From Burkholderiaceae bacterium (GTDB lineage Bacteria; Pseudomonadota; Gammaproteobacteria; Burkholderiales; Burkholderiaceae_B): a stretch of 64,000 nt of DNA. Within the stretch, counting starts at the first letter, position 1; every line of letters begins with the position of its first letter. Below the pieces are notes generated by a model. That model did no database searches. It was not told the DNA's origin and saw only the letters and a program-made list of their open reading frames with translations. Positions 1-7,904 of this stretch are shown piece after piece. A program made the translations under genes and the position numbers. Location of the stretch: assembly GCA_030728985.1 (NCBI GenBank), contig JANQYI010000015.1, positions 1-64,000 of the forward strand, written 5' to 3'.

Positions 1-1
1 A

Positions 2-376
2 TTGAATGAATGTAAGCATGTTAACAAAATAGTTAACCTTCAATTGAAAAAACTTATCACTCTAGCCCTAATGACCGGCGCTGCATACGCCAGCTTAACT
101 CTCGCAATCGAAGCGCCAGAGGGAGTGGTTTTTTGCCATGGTCAGACTGTCGTCGAGTTTAGGCTCGATCGACCTGGTGCTAATAATGATGTGTCGTTAA
201 CAGTTGATGGAAAGACCGAAAGATTTATGTCGGCATTTTCTTGGTTTGGAAAGAATCAGGTTGTTCCAGCCGATTTTAAGTTTGCGATATTAGGCAAAGA
301 CAAGTTTGACCCTTTGCTAGTGTTTGAGAGTTATCTGCTGGATGCAAATCAGAATAAATATGTAAAGTGCAATTAA
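2..376 (+). CDS. small exported protein of unknown function, start uncertain
   Basis: I do not recognise this protein. The reading frame touches the left edge of the window. No in-frame ATG is visible: TTG codons lie at 2 and at 44. The TTG at 44 would give a textbook signal peptide, with two lysines followed by about 16 hydrophobic or small residues, so the protein is probably periplasmic or secreted. The mature part is about 100 residues with two cysteines, one near the start and one next to the C-terminus, that could form a disulfide. It ends 15 bases before the GTG start of the two-partner-secretion transporter on the same strand, so it may belong to that operon. Confidence 0.6.
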   Translation: MNECKHVNKIVNLQLKKLITLALMTGAAYASLTLAIEAPEGVVFCHGQTVVEFRLDRPGANNDVSLTVDGKTERFMSAFSWFGKNQVVPADFKFAILGKDKFDPLLVFESYLLDANQNKYVKCN

Positions 377-391
377 CGATTGGAGCACGCA

Positions 392-2008
392 GTGAGTTTT
401 TATAAAAAAATAATAACAATCACACAACTTTTGATGCGCCGTTGTTTGTACTCGAAAAAAAATACTCTTCGACTCTGGCTATGCGCGCTGTTGAGTGCTT
501 GCACATTAGGTGCGATGGCCCAAGCTACGACGCCTATCGTTAATCCTCAGGGTTACAACAACATAGCATTAGCTGGGGTGACTGCCTATGATCCTCAAAA
601 GCTGTGGCTCTTTGCGGTTGAACATGCGCACAAGCAGTCCTCGCAATTTAACGTCGAAGATATTGCGCAAGCCATTCAGCTGATTTATCGCGAAGATGGT
701 TATTTTCTCGTTGACGTTCAAGTTTCGCATTCAGGTAACAGCGCTCAACTAACCGTCCACGAGGGCCTACTATCAAAAATCGAAATTTCAGGTGCAACGC
801 CAGAGTTAGCTCAGACGATATATAAGTATGTAATGAATGCAGTCGGAGATCAGCCGCTAACGCTGGAGCGCTTTGAGCGGGGCATGATGCTCGCACGGGA
901 TTTGTCTGGTGTATCGCTGACTTCTGAGTTTGTATCTTCTCAGGGGGTGGGCGATGACGTACTTAAGATTGCAGCTACGACTGTTAAGCAGAGAGGCAGT
1001 CTTTCGCTAGACAATTTACCCCGAAATTTTGGTAAAGGTCTCTATGCCGTTTTATCCGAGGAAGTTTACTCCACCATAACGCCAGGAGACATGTTTCGTT
1101 TAAACGTGTTGCCAAGTGCTGATTTCAATAATAACTGGAGAGGGGTATTTGGCTCTCTCACATATCGCGCACCCTTTGGTTCGGATGGCTGGTATGCCGA
1201 GGCGACAGTTGGGACAGGATTAACGCGCAGCCTTTACACCGGTGCAAATCAGACACCTCAAAATTTATTCCAAAACACTCTGATGGCTAATGTACTGGTT
1301 GGTTATCCAATCCATAGAGATGCACACAGCTTTCTGTATACGATGTCAGAAGTTGGATATTCAGCATTGGATAATTCTCTGACTGGGATGAATGATACAA
1401 AAGCAAGTGTGTTTAGACAGTTCTTGGTGTACAGCAACAATTATCGCGATGGATCGACATTTCGTGCTGGTTTGACGTTGACCGGTGGTGTCGCAGATCG
1501 TCAGTTCTACGGAACTCAAGCAGTGAGCGATCCAAATTTTTATCACTTACGACTTGGGGCGGGCTACACAACACCATTGAGCGACTTGTCTGCGGGGTTG
1601 GGGTTACGGCTTGAGGCAAGTGCGCAAATGACGACCTCGAGTGTGCCGACAACCGAGAAGTATTTTCTAGGTGATCGTACTCGGCTTCGGGGTTACGGAT
1701 ACGCCGAGTTGATTGGCGACTCTGGTATTGCAGCAACGGCTGAAATTAGTCAGTTCTATCATGTCGGTGCAAAGTATTTGGATTCTGTTGCACCTTTCGC
1801 ATTTTTTGATGTGGGTTGGTTAAAGCAAAATACTCCGATACCAGGAATGTTGAATGAAACTCCGTTGGCATCTGTTGGTATTGGTGTTCAAACACGATCA
1901 CAAGAGAACTTTTCAGTACGAGCGTGGGTAGGATTGCCCTTGATCTCGGGTTATTCAACTCCAGCCTACTCGCCCGCGATCTGGATCCAATTGACGCAAG
2001 CGTGGTGA
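392..2008 (+). CDS. two-partner secretion outer-membrane transporter (TpsB, ShlB/FhaC/HecB family)
   Basis: Predicted Omp85-superfamily pore that secretes a partner exoprotein across the outer membrane. From GTG 392 (GGAG at 382-385, spacing 6) it is 538 residues, near the usual 550-580. A long basic N-region leads into a hydrophobic signal segment ending at Ala-Gln-Ala. One clear POTRA-type domain follows, then a beta-barrel with many alternating aromatic segments. The C-terminal barrel carries the family hallmark FLGDRTRLRGYGY and then GDSGIA. The last residue is aromatic (Trp), the usual barrel-assembly signal. No TpsA exoprotein gene lies downstream; it could be upstream, outside the window. 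A TTG at 380 is an alternative start but has no ribosome binding site. Confidence 0.88.
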   Translation: MSFYKKIITITQLLMRRCLYSKKNTLRLWLCALLSACTLGAMAQATTPIVNPQGYNNIALAGVTAYDPQKLWLFAVEHAHKQSSQFNVEDIAQAIQLIYREDGYFLVDVQVSHSGNSAQLTVHEGLLSKIEISGATPELAQTIYKYVMNAVGDQPLTLERFERGMMLARDLSGVSLTSEFVSSQGVGDDVLKIAATTVKQRGSLSLDNLPRNFGKGLYAVLSEEVYSTITPGDMFRLNVLPSADFNNNWRGVFGSLTYRAPFGSDGWYAEATVGTGLTRSLYTGANQTPQNLFQNTLMANVLVGYPIHRDAHSFLYTMSEVGYSALDNSLTGMNDTKASVFRQFLVYSNNYRDGSTFRAGLTLTGGVADRQFYGTQAVSDPNFYHLRLGAGYTTPLSDLSAGLGLRLEASAQMTTSSVPTTEKYFLGDRTRLRGYGYAELIGDSGIAATAEISQFYHVGAKYLDSVAPFAFFDVGWLKQNTPIPGMLNETPLASVGIGVQTRSQENFSVRAWVGLPLISGYSTPAYSPAIWIQLTQAW

Positions 2009-3207
2009 TGACAATGAAAATTGACAATAAATTTAAATCGCTATTCTTGATCGTAGCTGTGCTCGTCGCGATTGAGCCGCTGCTCAGCACGTCAGCCGTG
2101 GCAAAGAGTTGTAACGCCGCCAGCGCACAGGGCCGTGGTGGATTGAACTGTGGCCCAGCCCCAGTGACCAGTAATAGCCAAGCTACCGGTCAGGTCACGG
2201 GGACTAAGCCGAGCCAAGTCGGTGCACCTTCGATAGGAACATCTAACCAGAATACCGCTACTAAGCCACCTGTAACAACGCTGCCAGCAGCTTTGCCCAA
2301 GGCGCCGACTGAAGGGCCAAAGCCGGATCCGATCCTGGCCCAGCCGCCAACTCCGCCCTCACGCAGTCCAGACATGCCGCTAGGCACGCCTGTACCTGTT
2401 GCAGGAATCGTCAATGTCGTTGCTCCGCCGTTGACACCGCAGTTTGTGCCTCCAACACCTCATCCGGTGCCCATGGTCGCTCCACCTATGGTGCCGCAGC
2501 AAGCGCCGATGGTTGTTCCACCGCTGGTGCAACAATCAGTGCCTGTGGCTGTTCCACCGATGGTGCTACAGCAAACACCGGTGGCCGTGCCAACGCTCAT
2601 GCCGCAGAAAGCGCCAATGTTGATCCCTCCTGCTGGGACACCCCAACAGGCTCCGATGGCAGTTCCACCAATGGCTCCGAAGCAGACGCCTGTTCTTGTG
2701 CCTGTGCCTATCAAAATGAATGTGCCTCCCAAGGTTACAGCTGCGGTAACAACGCCGGTTCAGGTACCTTCTGCGAACTTACCAGTCGTTGCGAATGGAA
2801 GTGCACCTCGTGCGGATGGTTACGTGACACCCAGACCTAAGCCGGTCTCGTCTTCGTCCTCTACCAAGGCAACAGGATCCTCCGTGCTTGCAAGTACGAG
2901 CGCGCAACCAGCATTGGTCATTACCTCCGATGCGAAGACAGCAATTCGTAATGAGAAGATGATCACAGTAGAACCTGGTCGCCAAGCTGCGAATAACTAT
3001 CCGACATTTAACGTTAATTCGGCAACGCCCAATCGCGTCTGTGTTGTGAGTGGACTGGAGCGTCGCAAGACTGTGGAGTCAAATGGCTCTGCGACATATC
3101 AAGGAACTTTGCCGACTTTCAGGATGGTTGCGACTGAACTTGCTGACTTGCCTGCGTGGCACCCCATTGATTCTGGTTGTGTTGTTTCAATTACGCATAA
3201 GAGATAA
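2008..3207 (+). CDS. proline-rich exported protein of unknown function
   Basis: A 399-residue protein whose ATG overlaps the stop of the TpsB gene (TGATG), so the two are probably translationally coupled; a second ATG at 2014 is also possible. An N-terminal signal peptide (residues about 1-32, ending Ser-Ala-Val-Ala) is followed by a low-complexity Thr/Pro/Ser stretch. Residues about 138-235 hold roughly six imperfect 12-13-residue repeats built on VPPM-x-PQQ-x-PM-V. A Ser/Thr-rich linker precedes a compact C-terminal domain of about 65 residues with two cysteines. Proline-rich repeats of this type often span the periplasm or cell wall. I cannot name the family. Coupling to TpsB suggests a role in the same secretion system. 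Confidence 0.75.
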   Translation: MTMKIDNKFKSLFLIVAVLVAIEPLLSTSAVAKSCNAASAQGRGGLNCGPAPVTSNSQATGQVTGTKPSQVGAPSIGTSNQNTATKPPVTTLPAALPKAPTEGPKPDPILAQPPTPPSRSPDMPLGTPVPVAGIVNVVAPPLTPQFVPPTPHPVPMVAPPMVPQQAPMVVPPLVQQSVPVAVPPMVLQQTPVAVPTLMPQKAPMLIPPAGTPQQAPMAVPPMAPKQTPVLVPVPIKMNVPPKVTAAVTTPVQVPSANLPVVANGSAPRADGYVTPRPKPVSSSSSTKATGSSVLASTSAQPALVITSDAKTAIRNEKMITVEPGRQAANNYPTFNVNSATPNRVCVVSGLERRKTVESNGSATYQGTLPTFRMVATELADLPAWHPIDSGCVVSITHKR

Positions 3208-3210
3208 CGG

Positions 3211-3633
3211 GTGGGCTTACTGGATATGTTTACCGCCTTTAGCTTCTCAGCGATAACCAGTCGACTGTCAGCCCGCTTCTGTGTAGTTGCTTGTGTTCTG
3301 TTCTTGTCCGCATGTACCTCTGTTCGCTACGATTACTACCCACCAACGACGGATGGTGGGCGCCAGTGCGTTGCACAATGCTCTATCGCTCGCGAGGTTT
3401 GTTTTGGTAATGAGAATCAGCGTGCTGCGAATGAACGCCAGGCCTGTGAGCAACGGAATCGGTGGAGTTATCAAAACTGTATTCGTCGGGCAAACGATAA
3501 GGACGACGCAAGGTCGTGCTCACGCTATCAAAGCAATTGCTGGGCGTCGCCCAACACATATCGTTGCGATGAGAACTATCGCAGCTGTTTTGTCGCGTGT
3601 GGCGGGCACATTAATGTAATTAAAGATCAGTGA
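3211..3633 (+). CDS. cysteine-rich putative lipoprotein
   Basis: A 140-residue protein starting at GTG 3211, 3 bases after the preceding stop, with GAGA at 3201-3204 as a weak ribosome binding site; ATG 3226 is an alternative. The N-terminus is a signal sequence ending in the lipobox LSAC, so the mature protein should be lipid-anchored through that cysteine. The mature region is short, polar and very rich in cysteine (about ten), spaced as pairs that suggest disulfides in the periplasm. It is the third gene of the TpsB cluster and ends it. Family not recognised. Confidence 0.72.
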   Translation: MGLLDMFTAFSFSAITSRLSARFCVVACVLFLSACTSVRYDYYPPTTDGGRQCVAQCSIAREVCFGNENQRAANERQACEQRNRWSYQNCIRRANDKDDARSCSRYQSNCWASPNTYRCDENYRSCFVACGGHINVIKDQ

Positions 3634-3806
3634 CTTTTTAGATTGTTGAAATACATCTAATGAGCTCTTTTTCTCAGCTTACGCATCTCTCGCGTTGCAG
3701 ACTTGAAACGATACTTAGTGAAGACTTTATAGGCATTAAAAAGTTGCCGCATTCACCATTAACTGAAATTCTAATGATGAATAGCTGCAGGTGCTCAGGG
3801 TGGCTT
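3634..3806. other. gap between convergent genes, no supported element
   Basis: This 173-base stretch separates the plus-strand secretion cluster from the minus-strand mobile-element module. I see no strong hairpin followed by a T run. A 50-codon open frame (3660-3812, plus) has no ribosome binding site and a composition unlike its neighbours. The switch of orientation and gene type here could be an old junction between two accessory segments, but I found no direct repeat to prove it. Confidence 0.4.
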
Positions 3807-4121
3807 TTATAAAGACTTTAGTTTTGGTTTGCGCCCAACAAACCGTGATCCTTTAAACATACCGATTCGGAAGCCAATTGCTTCGAGGGCATAAATTCGA
3901 GCCATGGCAATACTATGTTCATGTCGCGCTTGTTTGGTAGCGTTGCCGTGCCGATAGTTGGGGTGTTTGTCACCGATTAAGTTAGCCCGCCGTCGGTGCG
4001 CGCCATGCATCCTACAAGAACTCATACCAAACGCTGCGGGGTTCTGACAGGGCTCTCTGGTACGTTTGCAAAGGCACTGACAGCGCTTTGCGCCAAACTT
4101 TATCAAACTAGGTAAAGGCAT
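3807..4121 (-). CDS. phage/island protein with Cys-rich N-terminal motif, terminase-small-subunit-like
   Basis: A 104-residue basic protein. The N-terminal half has the pattern C-x-C-x-C-x6-C-x8-9-C-x2-HG seen at the start of many phage and island proteins, including some annotated as small terminase subunits. This is followed by a Tyr-Arg-His-Gly segment and a helical, Lys/Arg-rich C-terminus. The cysteines and histidine probably bind a metal. It is the most distal gene of the minus-strand module that includes the DNA polymerase. The functional assignment is weak: it could be a packaging, nuclease-associated or DNA-binding protein. Confidence 0.55.
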   Translation of the reverse strand: MPLPSLIKFGAKRCQCLCKRTREPCQNPAAFGMSSCRMHGAHRRRANLIGDKHPNYRHGNATKQARHEHSIAMARIYALEAIGFRIGMFKGSRFVGRKPKLKSL

Positions 4122-4172
4122 GACAGTTCCTTACATAGGGATAAACTGGTCGAAAGGACTGGGATTTCGACA

Positions 4173-4562
4173 TTATTCGCTGGACCCATGCAAAGCGAAT
4201 TCCTTAATAATGCGAACGCTATGACGTTGCCCAGGCCTTGCCGTTAGCTCAATAAGCCCAGCCTGCCGCAGGCGCCTTAACCCATCGCGTTCCGCATCTT
4301 TGGATATGTTCAGGGCAAGCTGTGATTGACGGGTTAGTTTTAAGGCTCCAGTTTTTGACATTCCAGCAAGCCACCACAGCGCGATACCAACGTTGATTGC
4401 TTTACCGGGTAATCGAGCAGCGGCAGTTAACCAGTCTAATGGTATTGGTCCTTTCAAAAATTTCTTCTTGACGGGGATGTCTTCCCACTCTCCTGTGTTC
4501 CTGTCTAGCCTGATGCGTTTTTCAGGAATCCGTTGAGTTGTCGAGCTGTGTTTAGTCTTCAT
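4173..4562 (-). CDS. winged-helix DNA-binding protein of mobile-element type
   Basis: A 129-residue protein. A basic N-terminus of about 40 residues, then the segment KGPIPLDWL and a hydrophobic helix, lead into a winged helix at residues about 70-120 (LTRQSQLALNISKDAERDG as the recognition region, then RRLRQAGLIEL as the wing approach). Such proteins recur in conjugative and integrative elements, where they may regulate genes or help start replication. It follows the polymerase gene by 57 bases on the same strand, so it is likely in the same transcript. The specific role is inferred only from context. Confidence 0.62.
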   Translation of the reverse strand: MKTKHSSTTQRIPEKRIRLDRNTGEWEDIPVKKKFLKGPIPLDWLTAAARLPGKAINVGIALWWLAGMSKTGALKLTRQSQLALNISKDAERDGLRRLRQAGLIELTARPGQRHSVRIIKEFALHGSSE

Positions 4563-4619
4563 AGCTATTAAATAAATATATATATAAGAATGTACGGGAG
4601 TAGGGTGCTGCCGTGGGTG

Positions 4620-6374
4620 TTACTGGCTCGGTGCCATGGGTTGCATCTGACTTTGAATGATTGCCGTAACCGCGTCCCACATCCTAGTCCCGCGCTCATC
4701 CATGTAGCGATCTGGGTAGGCGATCAGCTTAGCGTCACTGCCGAGCTCGAAACCGTCAAGTACGATCCTGCTGGCTTTGCGCATTAGAGCCTGTGCCCTT
4801 ACTACCGTTTCATCAAGTTGATCCAGGGGCGCCTCAATAAGCAACGCGTCGTGCACAGGGGCACATACTCTAATACCTGCTTCAACCAACAAGATGCAAG
4901 CAATCCGAAGCATCTCCGCACCGTTTGCCTGCATTGGAAAGTTTCGCAAACTTCTGGCGTTGATGTTTTGATCCACCAAAATTTGCCAGTCAAAAACTGA
5001 CCAGAGTCGACCGTTTAGTAAAGCCTCATCAACTGCACTATCAGACCAGCGCCAAAACGTTTTATAGGTTTGTTTGTGCAGGCAAAGTAGCTGACGAGCT
5101 CTTGCGACGGGTTGGTTGATTTTCGCAGCTAGACTCTCCTCGCCCATGCCGTATTGCACAGCAAGAACACATTGCTTGAATTGTTCGCGTTCGGCCTTAT
5201 GGGTCATTTTGGTGGCATTTTGTGGCACGGCACCAGCTTGTTTGGCAAATGCTAGATACGGATCGCCACTCAAGTAGGCCTGCTTCATTACTTCATCGCC
5301 TGATAAGGCAGCGGCTATACCGAATTCTTGCTGGCTCCAGTCAATATATGCCAGCCCATAACCTGGCTCTGGCTTGATCAGTCCCCGCAACCAAACGGAC
5401 GGACCAAAAATAAAGCTAGTATTAGAAGGCTGATTCCGACCTGTCCTGGCGCGAAACGGTGAAAGCAGACACCTGTTCCTGTCGTCGTCACCGACTTTCA
5501 ATCCATTCAGACGCAGTTCGGATAACGAGGCTCGCAGCTCCCGCATTGGGGCTATGCAGGGGTAGATTTTAGATTGCTGGCGAAAAGCATTATCTGACAG
5601 ATCCAGAGCACCACTTTCTAGCCTTGGCCATGGTATCGAGTTCTGGATCAGGTAGTTTTCCCACCGATCTCGCTTAAATGTGCGGCCGTCAAACACCCCA
5701 TACGCCTGGTCTATATCTGCTATTAAGTGGTCCTGTATCCTTTCCCAGTACTCTATGAACAAACACAGAGTTTCTTTGTCAATGGGCACGCCCGTATTCT
5801 GCATTGCGGAGACTGCTTTCATGTAGCGTCCCCGAAGCAATGCTCGCGGGGTATCGATGTAGGGCAGCATCTTCGGCAACAACTTGCTTAAAGCGATGAC
5901 GTCGGATTCGCAATACTCCAGAATCTTTTCCTGATTTGCAACTGACCATGGGCCACGTGACAGAATGAGGTCCCGCATTGCAGTTTTCTGGTCGGACTCT
6001 AAGAAAGGCAGCCCAAAATATTGCATAGCCCCCAACAGCCCTGCTCCAAAAGCAGGGGGTTTGCCGTTAGTTAAGTTTCTAAATTCAACGTACAGATCAA
6101 GCAAGTTGACAGGTATGGGCCACCCAAGGCTAAGAAAGCAGTCGATCTCAGCCGAAGCAAAGTAGGCAACACATAATGAATCGGTATCTGTAGGAAATGG
6201 AGCGTGTTTCATTTGCAGGAGTGCATCTCGCCAGAATCTTGTTGTGACGCCAGAAACAAGCTCATGGGTGACAAGACACACTGGGTGCGGGCGGTTGCCT
6301 TCAACACCCCTTTCGGGGTGGAACTCGAAATCAACCAGCCATATACCGTTGGAATATTTTGATAGCGGCATCAC
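4620..6374 (-). CDS. family-A DNA polymerase with N-terminal 3'-5' exonuclease, phage/island type
   Basis: A 584-residue DNA polymerase. Residues about 10-165 form a DEDDy proofreading domain: Exo I D15-x-E17, Exo II around D93, Exo III Y154-x3-D158. The polymerase domain has motif A D345-W-S-Q-Q-E350, motif B R396-x3-K400-x7-Y408-G409, and motif C V-H508-D509. All three keep their catalytic residues. Two deviations from E. coli Pol I are Leu404 at the position of Phe762 and Ala510 where VHDE has Glu. There is no 5' nuclease domain, and at 584 residues it is far shorter than cellular Pol I (about 930), matching phage-type replicases. Its start overlaps the stop of the preceding gene (ATG 6374-6372, stop to 6371). 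It probably copies the mobile element itself. Confidence 0.88.
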   Translation of the reverse strand: MMPLSKYSNGIWLVDFEFHPERGVEGNRPHPVCLVTHELVSGVTTRFWRDALLQMKHAPFPTDTDSLCVAYFASAEIDCFLSLGWPIPVNLLDLYVEFRNLTNGKPPAFGAGLLGAMQYFGLPFLESDQKTAMRDLILSRGPWSVANQEKILEYCESDVIALSKLLPKMLPYIDTPRALLRGRYMKAVSAMQNTGVPIDKETLCLFIEYWERIQDHLIADIDQAYGVFDGRTFKRDRWENYLIQNSIPWPRLESGALDLSDNAFRQQSKIYPCIAPMRELRASLSELRLNGLKVGDDDRNRCLLSPFRARTGRNQPSNTSFIFGPSVWLRGLIKPEPGYGLAYIDWSQQEFGIAAALSGDEVMKQAYLSGDPYLAFAKQAGAVPQNATKMTHKAEREQFKQCVLAVQYGMGEESLAAKINQPVARARQLLCLHKQTYKTFWRWSDSAVDEALLNGRLWSVFDWQILVDQNINARSLRNFPMQANGAEMLRIACILLVEAGIRVCAPVHDALLIEAPLDQLDETVVRAQALMRKASRIVLDGFELGSDAKLIAYPDRYMDERGTRMWDAVTAIIQSQMQPMAPSQ

Positions 6375-7009
6375 ACTGTCCCAAACAAGCTCTGGACAAC
6401 TGGGTGTTCCAAATCGTTGATGATCCGGCCGCGGAAAGCAATTTTAATAATTTCATCCATGGTGTGGTTAGGCCACTCTGGGTCCGGTAGCTGTCCTAAC
6501 GCTTGAAATACGTCATAACCACCGCCACTCATGTTGGCACTGATTCTTATCCAACTAGTTTCTGCAAGCGTCAGTGCATCAAGCAGGGACTGATGCCATG
6601 GATTTCGTTGACCATCTGGCCCTGGAAATGGGACTGGAACCAACCGTAGGTTGCTTTGCCGATCTATCACTAATACAAGCGTGACTGGCTTTATCAGTTC
6701 GGATAGTTGGCCAGCCACTTGCTGGCTCATTAGGTACGTTTCCTGTGTCCCTTTAGATGCGAGTAGCATTGTATCGAACCGCATATTTGCTGAGGGATGG
6801 GTACGAAAAAATTGAGTCGCTGTTGGTTTACCGACAGGCACAAGGTTTAATATTTTTTTGACTCCCAGTGATGCACCGAAATTACTAGGTATCCGCAGGC
6901 TTGCAATATCGAATTCTTCAATATTGGCTGGCGATGTTGTTGAAAGTAACTCATCGGTCGCGGTACCGATTTCGAGGGCTGGCTTGTTGGTATTAAAAGT
7001 ATTGGTCAT
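6371..7009 (-). CDS. unknown protein coupled to the island DNA polymerase
   Basis: A 212-residue protein I cannot assign. The first 40 residues are polar. Later there is a segment of beta-strand character (KPVTLVLVIDRQSNLRLVPV), then PFPGPDGQRNPWHQSLL and a Gly-rich SGGGYD turn. No signal peptide or membrane segment. The gene overlaps both neighbours by 4 bases, the zinc-ribbon protein upstream and the DNA polymerase downstream, so the three are translated as one unit. This suggests a replication partner such as a processivity factor, single-strand-binding or loading protein, but no motif proves it. Confidence 0.6.
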   Translation of the reverse strand: MTNTFNTNKPALEIGTATDELLSTTSPANIEEFDIASLRIPSNFGASLGVKKILNLVPVGKPTATQFFRTHPSANMRFDTMLLASKGTQETYLMSQQVAGQLSELIKPVTLVLVIDRQSNLRLVPVPFPGPDGQRNPWHQSLLDALTLAETSWIRISANMSGGGYDVFQALGQLPDPEWPNHTMDEIIKIAFRGRIINDLEHPVVQSLFGTV

Positions 7010-7497
7010 TTTGAATTTCCTTCGTTTAATTGGATAGGGTGCGCATGGTTAGTGCTTTGCACAGATGCCTGTTGTGGAAACGGTTGCCAAGGGACTGGTA
7101 AGCCGTTGACAAAGAGACATGCTTCATGAGCGCGGATTAGCGCCTCGTAGGCAGATCTGTCCATGCCATGAATGCCGTGCTCCACAGCGCCTGCGTAGTC
7201 ACCCAGATTCATATGTACGGCTAGATACGTTGTGCAAGCCCACATTTCTGGCGGTAGGTTGCCATGCCGAATTGTCTGAAGGCAGTCGTCCCGGAATATC
7301 TGTTTGTGCTTTTGACTCAGTTGCTCATACTTATTGGCGCAACAGTCGCAGAGCATGAACAAAATCACATCGCCCTCATAGCGCGCGAAGAATCGAACTG
7401 ATTCTGGTCGGACAAGCAGAGTGGAGGAGCAATTTGGGCAGTGTCGGTGACCCCAGGGTAGATTTGGGTTATTGGCATTAGTTTGGGGGCTGATCAT
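7006..7497 (-). CDS. zinc-ribbon protein of the island replication module
   Basis: A 163-residue protein read from ATG 7497, which overlaps the upstream gene's stop (ATGA). A longer frame reaches 7587 but would overlap the upstream gene by 94 bases. Residues about 20-60 contain Cys-Pro-Asn-Cys and, about 30 residues on, Cys-Asp-Cys-Cys: a four-cysteine metal site. The C-terminal half is helical and ends in a Pro/Gln/Asn-rich tail. The fold suggests nucleic-acid binding, possibly a primase-like or transcription-related accessory. The family is not recognised; the role is inferred from its place between an excisionase-like gene and the polymerase genes. Confidence 0.62.
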   Translation of the reverse strand: MISPQTNANNPNLPWGHRHCPNCSSTLLVRPESVRFFARYEGDVILFMLCDCCANKYEQLSQKHKQIFRDDCLQTIRHGNLPPEMWACTTYLAVHMNLGDYAGAVEHGIHGMDRSAYEALIRAHEACLFVNGLPVPWQPFPQQASVQSTNHAHPIQLNEGNSK

Positions 7498-7721
7498 TTT
7501 GCTTCCCCCCCTGCCAAGACGTTGGCGATGTCCATTACCGGCCACAACAACCTGTTGCCCACTTTGACTGGGACTATGCCAAAGCATGCGCCAGTTTGCG
7601 AGTAATTTTTACGCACGGTTTGGTCTGCCCTATTGAAGGCTCGAGCCATTTCAGACGTTTGAATGTGATCACGACCGCGAGCGAGTGCTGAGAGTGCGGG
7701 GGGTACATTTAAATCAGACAT
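7494..7721 (-). CDS. AlpA/excisionase-like helix-turn-helix protein
   Basis: A 75-residue DNA-binding protein. Residues about 18-45 form a helix-turn-helix (IQTSEMARAFNRADQTVRKN), followed by a wing-like segment ending GNRLLWPVMDI, the layout of AlpA/MerR-like excisionases. AAGGA lies 7 bases before ATG 7721. It is the first gene of the polymerase operon and overlaps the next by 4 bases. In similar elements such a protein controls integrase expression or excision. Repeats just upstream (GATCAC at 7744 and 7754) could be its operator. Confidence 0.7.
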   Translation of the reverse strand: MSDLNVPPALSALARGRDHIQTSEMARAFNRADQTVRKNYSQTGACFGIVPVKVGNRLLWPVMDIANVLAGGEAK

Positions 7722-7904
7722 TTAAATTCCTTTAAATCTACGCGATCACTATTGATCACGCTTAAAAGAATCTTTGTCTGCACATTTGAGTTGATGCAAC
7801 TCTCACTCAATGCGCCGGAAACCTTATAAATAAAGGGTTTCAGGGCACTTTGGCTTTGCACATTTATTTATTTTCTTAATTTGTGCAAATGTGTAAGTCG
7901 TTTT
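7722..7904. promoter_or_regulatory. repeat-rich control region of the island polymerase operon
   Basis: An AT-rich spacer of 183 bases upstream of the excisionase-like gene. It holds a direct repeat GATCAC at 7744-7749 and 7754-7759, one helical turn apart, and a perfect 8-base inverted repeat TTTGCACA (7855-7862) and TGTGCAAA (7882-7889). The word GCACATTT occurs at 7780-7787 and 7858-7865. A GAAACC/GGTTTC pair sits between them. This is the most likely place for the operon promoter, an operator and possibly a replication origin. The roles are inference. Confidence 0.5.

Noticed and set aside
1924-2007. Earlier start of the proline-rich gene inside the TpsB gene
   Set aside because: It would overlap TpsB by 85 bases and remove the signal peptide from the N-terminus; the TGATG overlap start fits better.
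2190-2732. Long open frames opposite the proline-rich gene, rich in Gly, Thr and Cys
   Set aside because: They are the reverse reading of Pro-rich repeats, which gives few stop codons; no start signal and no independent evidence of coding.
3660-3812. 50-codon open frame on the plus strand after the lipoprotein gene
   Set aside because: No ribosome binding site, no recognisable signal or domain, overlaps the convergent gene's end, and length is within chance for this composition.
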